Positions 46,901-57,189 of a stretch of 64,000 bases of DNA are shown in pieces. The notes under the pieces are model-generated. The model worked only from the letters and a program-made list of their open reading frames with translations, searched no databases and had not been told where the DNA came from. Position 1 is the first letter of the stretch. Every line of letters begins with the position of its first letter. A program made the translations under genes and the position numbers. The stretch is from positions 15,035,271 to 15,099,270 of the forward strand of contig CM041536.1 in NCBI GenBank assembly GCA_023238725.1, given 5' to 3'. This stretch comes from Scortum barcoo (taxonomy: Eukaryota > Chordata > Actinopteri > Centrarchiformes > Terapontidae).

Positions 46901-49900
46901 TAGAATGGTTTTAAACTCAGAACAAATTGCTGATTGCAGCTTTCTCGAGAAGCGCTCTTCCAAACAACTTCACACTTGTCACTGCACTTCCTCGGGTCCT
47001 CAGCAACAAACCCACCAAGTGTGAAGTCAGTCGGATGAACGCTTGTCGAGATAATCGAAGAACGGACAGACCGAGCTTCCTTCCATTTATAGTGCGTAAA
47101 TTAACACGTTAAAAGTTCATAGAAGAGCTCTGAATTACTAAATAAGGCCAGTGGACTGCTATGACTAAATCTTCAGTCTAATCAAAGGATCTAAACTATA
47201 CACAATGATGATATGCCACCATAAAAAACGCATTGTAATTCTTCCACACAACTATGGTTTTATTAGGCAACTCTTATTTTCATAACCAACAATACTTGAT
47301 CAGGATAGTTAGATTAATAACTACTTCTTAAACAGTAATAAATTGTATACAGTATGTAATACTGCTCAGCTAATGTACTGTAACTACTGTTATATTAGTC
47401 CATTTGTTTTCCCAAAACCTTTTAACATTTTATGATATTAAATACATTTACACCAATATAATTTTAAAACTGTTACATGTGTTGCTGTGTTCTTTGAAAA
47501 GCCTATTAACCACAGATTATGTTTATGTTACATTACTTATGATCATTTTCCAAAGCTGAAACAAACTATTACTTAGATGCTACAGTTACTGAACTGTGTT
47601 TTTCCACATTAATGACCAACATTTTGGACCTTCAACAAACATACAAATACTAAATAGGCATCATAGCTATAATATAAGAACTGTAATACTCTCTGTTGCA
47701 TAAGACAACATGGTAGCAGTGATAGTTTAGCTTTGTGCCAGCCAGAGCCTCATTTGACCATCCTGTTGTGCTTTTTGTGTTACAATTACAAATACACACT
47801 CAGGACAATCTGCCTCTGCTACTCAGAGTAGTCTCAACAGTGTGCTTTGATATTCAAGGATTTGTGCTTGCGGTTAAAACAAACACAAACAAGCTGCGCA
47901 CCACAATATCCTCGACAGACTTCAGAGTTGAAAGAGTTCTGATCTACTAAATATTTGCATGGCTGAAACCCGTTTCTCGTGGGAATATTTGATCAGAAAA
48001 TCTGCTGATGGAGAATCAGACACAGATTTAAAATGCAAATTGTGTTTTTGTTCATGTAAAGTTGATGTATCACAATGGGAATGCCAACACACAAAAAAAG
48101 TAAAAAAAAAAATTATGATTACACATTCAGCACCGCATAACCTGTTAAAAATGTACCTTTGTTAATCAGTTTGTTGCAGTAATGCATGTAATTCTCTGTT
48201 TTACTCTGATAAATAACTCCTGATCTTTAACTTGCCCTTTTAGGAGAAGCACTTACAGTAACTTAAAGACTGTTTAAGATAAAATGACTCTTTCAATGAT
48301 ACTTATCTCTGTCCATTCTTAAGAGATGTGTGTTAAAAGTGAGAGCCCTCTGAGTAAAATGACATTCCATTATTCTCCTAGTCTAATCAAATAAGGAATC
48401 TGATTTTTTGAGTGGGGGTTTTGGACAGTTTTTTGTTCATTTTTTTTTTCTCATACTCTTTCATCTCTCTTCCTACTTCCCCACCCCCCCAACTCGTTCC
48501 CCTGCCTCCTTTTCCAGTGAGCCACCAGCAGGAAGATAATTGATCAATCATGCTAATTGAAGAGTCTGGACAGCTAGCCCACCATAGCAGATGTGCCAAT
48601 TTGCATTCATTAAGATAGAAATGAGTCTTAATCACCGCTCAGCCTTTGATTGACAACATAAACATCCCCTGTCTGAAACTCCTGGTGCCCATTCAGCCCA
48701 AAGCGCTGTAAGAGATTCATTCCATTACTGCTGATAACGTTTATTCTTTAAGCTGTAAGTCACTGAAGAATCTTCTTAATGCATAAATTGTCCGTATCTG
48801 TAAAAAAAGATACAGAGTAGGGCACATGATAGCAAACTGAACCCTTAGTTGTGCCGTTTGTGTACACAGCTTTTGTCGCTGTAAAATCTGAGATTGTGAA
48901 ACTCACAAATAAAATAGCAAGAAGTATGATTCAGATGAAAACACAGGGCTTGACATTCAGTAATGGTCAAAATTTACATATCTTATTGAATGATTAATAC
49001 ACCTCCATCCACAACGGCAGCTGTCGGAGATCATGAAATAAAGACTAATGGAAATGACCCAATAATTTTATGCTCATTTGCTCTCACTGTAGTGGTCTTG
49101 TGAGAGGGGGGTGTTCCTTCATAAATAGAGGAGGAAAAAGTCTGTTTTTCCACAGTCACATTAACAATGACTGCCCCTCTTTATTATGGGGGAAGATAAG
49201 CAACATTTCCCTATGAATAGTCTTGGGTTATTTACTCGCAAATCATCAGGGTAAAAGACATTTAAAGGAAAAGCAGAGAAAAGTCAATGCTTTGCATATG
49301 GTGCAGTCCAGTTATTTACAATTACAAGGCACTGGCATTCAACTAAAATTGCATTCTCAAATTGGGTTAAAGCCTATTCACAACACTGATTTTATAAGAT
49401 TATAATTAAATGTTGACTTAATGTCAGTTCCGTGTGCCTGCAAACCTGATTAATAATCTAATCTATACCATATACCTTAATTGTATTAAACTGTCCACAA
49501 AGAGGACAGATAAATAGCAAATGATGCCTGTGAAGTTACTTTCTGATTTCAAGGTTCCTCACAGAGACACAGTGATCTCTCTGTGTGCTGGAGAACGGTG
49601 TGAGGTTTTAGTGGGCCATGAGCAAAATCTCATTAGCTCCACTAGCGGAGAGGGGAGGAAGAGCAAATATTATTAGATTAATCTAATGACTAACGGCAGC
49701 CTTTTCATTTGTGGTATAAACAGAATTCAATACGAAACACAATGGAAACAACACCATAAAACCTTTAGTCGTGAATACTCTGCTCCGTTCACAATAACAC
49801 AACCATATTAAATACCACATTCATTATGTGTGTTACTCCTCTGCATTAGAAAAAAACAGATCCAGCAAATGTGACCCTCAAAAGCTTATTTTTTACTCTA

Positions 49901-52900
49901 AAAGGGATCTACTTTACCTTCAGCTGAAATTGCAGATGCTGTTGATTTTTTACACACCAGGCAAACAAGAGTGAGTACTGTGACTCTTACTATATGATTT
50001 TTAGAAAACAACGAATTATCTTTAACATCTAAAAATGTTTCACCTTAAAAACTGTTTGAAAATGAAAATAAAAAAGGGGCTTGTGCGAAATACTCAGGTG
50101 AATGCATAAAAGAGAGATTTCATACTATAACAGTTCACCTGTCGCCTGGAGTGTTGGGAAGGTTAAGACCATCAACACATGCAGGCACTTACAAACACAC
50201 ACGCCAACACAGACACATGCACACAGAAGAAAAATCTGAGCCCACTGCTCCGCTTTGGACTGTGAGCCAAGTTTGAGACAAAGTCCACAGCCCTCCGCTG
50301 GGTTATCAAACTGTGGCCCAGGCATGCATCCATCTGTGGAAAACATGGCGACTGTTCTCCCACATTGCACAGCTCAGCCTTTATCTACAGATGGTACTAC
50401 TGAGCAGGAATGTGACCTTTGATTTAGTTTCTCACACGGATTCCAGCTTCCCAATGAAGAGCAGGAGAGGGTTTTTATGGCCTCCCAAACCGGACAAACT
50501 AAGCACATGACTGTTTGCATGGCAAAGATTGGTTTAACACAATTTAAAAACTTAGATAAGTGTCCAGTGTAAGTGTCCTCATGTGAGGCCCATTTCGCTA
50601 GATAAAAGGAAGGAAGGGAGGGGAAGCGTCAAGACTGAAAGACGCTTCACTAAAAGAGGCAGTCTTTTCTTGAAACATGATCAAATCTCAGCTTTAGCGG
50701 GTTAACAAGTACTTCCGACAGCAGCTTTCTGACCAAGGGAATAGTGGGGTTGTGTGGCGATGCTGTGAAGTGGACTGGGTTGGTTACTTCTGCTCTGCTT
50801 CTTCATTTCTGAACCTTGGTCACATAGCCAGCAGGCAGAGGGAGGATTTGTGCATATCTGCAAAGATGCTGGCCGAGTGAGTGGGGACAACGGTGGCTTG
50901 TTCTCGCCTTTTGTGCAGTGCTACTCTCAAGCTTCCTTGAGAGTAGCCAAAAGGGCTAAGTGAGCAAACAGCAGGGGATCACCGGTGCTACATCATGCAC
51001 AATGTACATTCCAATTATACTATGCTGTCAACATAAACATATGTTGGTAGACCGCAGATGTACATGTGATATAACAGTCCGAGGGGAATGACCCAACTGA
51101 TAGATGGTGAATAACCCCATAATGATGCTGAGTACGGGATGGTGTTGCGTTTGCTTGTTTAAAATAAGGCTTCCAGAGTCACGGCAAACACAAATTTGTG
51201 GTCATGGTTACGTAAGTGAGGAATGTATCTTTGTATTTTTTATGCAGGTGAGCCCCTGCTCTGCTCTGAGGGCCCCTGATGGAGGAGTGACTGCATGAGT
51301 TTACTGGATGCCAGAGCACTCTTCTGCAGCTCTGCCAAGCAGGTAATTCACAAGCAGCAGCAGCATGAATAAAAGATAATGGGCCACAGCTGACTCCTTT
51401 ATGCTGCATGTAATTTCTCTAATTCCTCCAAGTGAAAGTCTTTTCCGAAGCTCAGATTCTTGAAATTTTCCAATCTCACCCATCTTAAACCCTTAATGTC
51501 TTTTAATTGGGCTGCAGTAATAAAAATGCTGTATGTTTTAGTGGGCAGGTGGCAGTAAAAACACCAGGGATTTGCGATGCACCACTCTGCATTGTCTTAT
51601 AAAAAGTATCTTAGTGCAGAAGAAGCTAGTCTAAGTGTATTTCAAAAAATAGCAATAAAAATGAATGGGCAGCTATTTACTAGCAGTGTCACAATTTCAT
51701 CAATAGGCATTAACATATATTGTATATGCTTTCATGTAGTCAGAATGAAGATACGAGCCTCTTAAAGCAAATCTTGAATAAGCTGAGAAACCACATGTGC
51801 GCCAATGAAAGATGTTTGGAGCAGGATGTATCCCTAATCATTCTCATTTACTTTGGCTTTTACACTTCTGGCTGACAGTTCTGTGTGCTGGCATAACAAG
51901 TGGCTCACTCTTCCGCTAGTCGCCAGGCATGCAGGAGCTGCCAGGAAACCCAAGTGCTTGTTGAGTTTTATAGAGCAGTATGGAATGTACTAAACACTGT
52001 ATTTTCACTGCGGCAATAGCCAAGCTGATGGTCTGTGATGAGGAGCAGCAAGAGAACCAAGCCCTGCAGGTACAATATCTATGGGAAACAGCGTCCGCAA
52101 TGGCGGTCAGCAGCCTACTGTGTGCATGCATGTGCAGAGATAGGTTTTCCACGTCAGTTGATGGGCACAAGAGGAGCTGAACTTATCAGGGAGTGCAGAC
52201 CTCCTGTGCCATATCTGAATGGTGACTAAAAGGAAACTGTTACTCGTTCCTCACTCTTGTGAGTCTAAAACATCACCCTTGGAGCATTTACAAAGCTTTC
52301 AAGTCTACATTTGTCACAGTGTAAATATATTTGTCTCAGTACAGTTCTAAGTTTATTTAGCCTAAATCTGATAAATCTCAATGTAAGCTTTGTATACAAG
52401 AGATAAAAAGAAAGAAGTGTGATGTAAAAGAAGTTGTTCCTCAAAAAGTAAGAAGGCAATGCTCACTCACCTCTACAATGTCAGAGTTGGTTCTGCTCTC
52501 ATGGGGCTCGTTGTACTCTGTGTATTTCAGCAACACTTTGTCCATGTCTGTGCTGGCATACTGGAACAGTTTGTTAGAGCTGTTGAAAATGATGAGGGCT
52601 ATCTCACAGTCACATAGTACGCTCAGCTCATAGGCCTTTTTCATCAGGCCAAACTTCCTCTTTGTGAAGGTAACCTGAGGAACACACAGAAAGCAAAACC
52701 ATCCATTACAGAGGAAAAGTGCTTTTCTAAATGAAAAAGATCAAAGTCGAGCGAACAAAACAGAAATTTGTACTTCTGCACGCAATTTGCACAAGAGTAA
52801 ATGTTAATTTAGCATTCTTATCATAACACATGACAGTAGTGTATTTTTCCAACTCCATGTTTATTGTGTAATTGTCGGTGGTGGAAGAAATATTGACATA

Positions 52901-55900
52901 TCTTTAGTAAACATGGCAACTCCAAGAAAGTAGCAACATTTAAATGTTGTGGATTCCTGGGGTAAAGCTAATTTTAACTAATTTGATATACTCAGCTACA
53001 GTAATGTCTCACATTTTATAAACTTATTACATGTTTTGTATGTAAAATCAGAAATGTAATGAAGAAATATGAGTAAAAAGAGCATGGAAATAGTCAAGCA
53101 AAAATTGAATTACAGTGCAGTAATTGAGTAAAGATAAAGTAAAGGTACTTCCACCACCAAGAGCACCACCTTCTTCACCAAGAGCTTTATGCTGACAATC
53201 TAGTAAAGAGTAAAGAGTTTTAAAAAGCTATGCAACTGAAAACCAAAGACTCTCATCTGGTGTGTGCACTGTAGAGTAAGCCAGGAAAATAACCGTTTTA
53301 ACAGTCTCATTATATTACAACAATGTTACTGTAACCAAGGTGACAGATAACAAGATCATTCCTCCTTTAAGAATGATTGCAATGACATAGTGCATGTCTG
53401 AAATGTCTAGTTATCAGGATAGAGGTCAGGGTTAGAGGCACGAGGCAGCGAGCTGAGTCAGAGCTTTGGCAACAACAGGGGTCCATACATTACTGTAGCC
53501 CCTGACTCCATATACGGAAAGCTATCTCTGTAGTGCAGCATAAGCCTTGTAACGTGAGACCTCAGATGGGACTTGGGGTCATACATCACTCCAGTGGTAA
53601 CGCAACCCTCCCTGCAAAGTGACTTTATGTCCTGTATCTCTGCAGCTCTGTCTCTGTGGTCGCCTCAGACCCATACACACGTCATTATGTTACACCACCT
53701 CTTTACAGTATGCTACAGTCATTTCTCAAGCTCAAAAACATCATTGACGAGGAGGGAGCACACAAACAAGAAACGCAGCTGTTTTTTCTCCCTTGGTTTT
53801 GTAATGGTTGTTTACAGAAAATAGTTTGTAAAATAAAATTTGTGTGTTTAAAATCGTGGCTTCAAATTTATGTTTTGTGTGTGTGTCTTGTGAAACATGC
53901 ATTGTACAATGTGGTTTGTGAATGCGCTGGTGAAAGCTATGCTTAGAGCCACAGAGGAGTGCATGTGTCTGTATTCACCATCAGTTTCACTGACCTACTA
54001 AGAGAGGAGTTGAGCAGATGAGCTGGCTTTGTTCAACTTTAATTGGTCACAGCTTGCGGCTATACCCTCATTTTAACCGGTATAATGCAGTATAATCCTA
54101 TGTGCTGCAAAGTGTCTATGTAACCGATGAAGGAGTGGGGTCACTCCAACTGTGATAAATGAATTTCAAATCTTCCACACTACAGGTAATTAAACAGGAC
54201 CATTATTCCCACCCCAGACACGGAGGAGCCTATCCTTGTGTCATTTTCTATTCAATGCACTGATCGAGCTCATATGACAAACTAAAATGACATTTCTTGA
54301 AATGACAAGGTTTAAGGGAGAAGCTGAATCAAATAACATTCCTGGCAAATCGCAGACACAAAACTCTTTTAGAGAGTTTGGCAGAGGAGAAAAAGCTTTG
54401 TGTGGTTTTGTGCATGCCATGTAATGATTCTCTCAAGGTAGATCACCGTGCAGAGGCAGGGGGACCAGGTCTCAGGTCCATTTCTACCCACTTAGAGCAC
54501 CAGCACTTCTAACCAGGTGACATTAGTCTCCTCTGACTAAACACCAGAAGCTGCCCGCCTGCTCATTTGTCTGCTTGCATATTTGTTTGTTTGCCTAACC
54601 AACTGGAAGGCAGAGGCTGTCATATGGGAAAATGATTAACAAATTGTATGCTCTTTAGCAGATGAATGTTGCAGTTAAGCCATGGAGATGTCACCTTTCA
54701 GCAGGAAGCTCGAATGAGACGCTGAGCGAGGACTTTGTTCCACCTGGATGGATGGCAGAGTGCTGAGTGCAGGGCTGCTGACCCAGGCACCGCTTCATTT
54801 CAACCTCAGCAGTAGTGAGAATTGGTCCTTGCCCCAGCCCCAGACACACTGCCTCTACAAAAGCCAGCTGCTGCACACACTGCCATTAAAGGTGACGACC
54901 ACATTATTCTTCCATACTTACACAGTTACTGTAATGGGGAAAGAAGGAGGCTATTTTGTACAATTTTACTCCATTTTCCTCCTTTTGCTGGGATATGAAA
55001 GAGATTAGTTTAATTTGACAAGTCATGACATGAAACAGCTCAGCATGAAGACCCACATATACAAATATAACCTCCATCCACCCCCATCTTCTCTGGGGTG
55101 ACTAGTGAGACAGTGGAAAACCACAGACATCCTTGAGGTCAAGTGGGAGGTTCACTGGTGAAGCTTTCCTATGGTTCACCGAGTCAAAGACACCCGCAAA
55201 GACGCTCAGTGTGGTTTTAAAAATTTTAGTCGCGCCTGTATGTCGGCTACAGTAAGATGTGGTACACATGTAGTCTATGTCCCTCAGCATTGTAAAGTTG
55301 TGTCGTACCACTGTACCAGTGCATCTTACAGCTGTTCTGAGCAATCAAATGTCAGAGCAAAAAAGAACGGAAGCCACTTAAACTTTCAGCGAACTGGAGC
55401 GATTCCAACTTTTTCTGCTTTTGATAAGGTCATTATAACAGCTCGCACAATAGCAGACAGATCAGTGACTATACAAGCATTTCATTTGGACTGTGCCAGG
55501 CTGAAAACCCTGACCTTTTAAGAAGCTCTCACAATGTCAAGATGAGATGGTAATTCTGCTCTCAATTCACACTTTCTGCATTTCCAACTTGTTCCCAAGT
55601 GGCCAACTGCCATTACCTGTTTTTACTGAGCTTTAATTGAGCTTGGTAATTTAATTCTAATATGCATATTTTCATTCCTTTCTGTTTTATGCACAGCCTA
55701 ACAAGGCTCTAAAAAAGAATTTAAAGCTGCCCTATGTGAGACGTTTGTGTTAAAATCCACCAATTACATCATAATTGCAGCAGAGAAAATTGTGTAATCT
55801 CCCAGTGAAGATTCACTTTATGTGCCTAAACAAACTTATGGAGTTGTTACTGATGGCGATCTTGATTCACGGGAACTGCAACAACGAAACTGAGGGGAGA

Positions 55901-57146
55901 AAATATCATAAACAGCACCAAGAAAATTTCCCTTTTGTAGAAACCAGGCTCACTACTTCTACTCACTTTTTTAAAAATAAAATAATCACAAACTTGCTGG
56001 GTTGGTATGTGTAAAGTTGCAGAGTGCGTCCTAAGATAAATGCATCTAAAATCTATAGCATGAGCATGCTGTCACTCATGCTTTTAATGCTATATTTAAG
56101 TTTTATTGTTTTCATCCTCCACAAGGCAGACCCTGCCACATAAAACTGTATAGCCATATAACAACATATGCTACAACAGACCCAGACACACATATACACA
56201 CAGAGTTGACGTGTCAATCATAAGCTCTATCAATGTCTGTCCTCAGGCAGAAGTGCCAAGATGACAAACAAGACATCTGGGACTCAGAGTGCAGCTGTGA
56301 CTGGGGTTTGGCATGAGATGCCTGAGTCACTAACACCTTCAGAGGGGTGAGGAGCTAGCGGCCTTATTAGAACCTCATGTCACCTCTGACAGCCCCCATG
56401 GCAGACATGAGAGCGGGCTTGAGAGTCAGAGAGGTCTGGCACCAGCTGGCAGAGTGACCCAGGCCCTGTGGCTGCTGCCCTGGCTTCGCAGTGCCGGAGT
56501 GTGCAGGCCTGGGAGACAGGCCAGGGCCACGGTGACTGTCTGCCTGGATCAGCTCTCGCTGGGAGAGAGGACAGCCCCAGGATCCCCATGCGGACAACTG
56601 AGGGCACAAAGGCCTTGTCCACTGGCTGGGATTGACCTTGAAACCTACAGTAGCCATGACTGATCCTCTTTAGTGGAGAGAATGACATGCTAGTTAACAA
56701 AACATAAGTAGGTTTCCTGGAAATATCTCTGATCGATATCGAGAAGGATCCAGATTGAGGGGCAATCAGCTTGTTCAATTTATTGAAAAGTGCAGTTATC
56801 ATAAGAGACGGTGGGCTGCGTTGTGCACGTCATCTTAAAGTGTGGGCATTTTAAGATGCATTACAAGGTACAACCTTTTTGTTACACTCGATAACAAGGA
56901 TACAATCACCATCACCCAACTTCATGTTTTGCTGCTTCAGCGCAGTTTTATGGAATCTACACAGCATCTTGAAGAATGATAATATATGCTCTGGCTGTCA
57001 TATTTAACAGTGTTCCTCTGTTCTGTCCCTAGTCTACCAACAAGCTCTTCACCTGTCAAAAAAATAATGACGACCGCTCGGAACTTCAGGAACTGGTGAA
57101 CAAAAAAAAATAGAGAGGTATGCGCTGTGTTGCTCCCTGGAGGGAA

Positions 57147-57189
<43 letters not shown>

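Larger units (their letters stand above)
36817..52470 (-). other. mef2a: mef2a intron, 15.7 kb
   Basis: No coding exon or RNA gene recognised. Contents: compound microsatellites at 37,912-37,987 and 38,070-38,090, a GA-rich tract at 38,465-38,560, an inverted repeat at 40,488-40,520, a (TGTCTCTC)4 run at 42,082-42,115, a GC-rich block at 42,130-42,640, a 16-bp palindrome at 49,672-49,687 and a 28-nt perfect hairpin at 50,920-50,947. Stretches near 40,870-41,110 and 48,520-48,760 have the look of conserved non-coding DNA, which needs alignment to judge. Confidence 0.5.
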
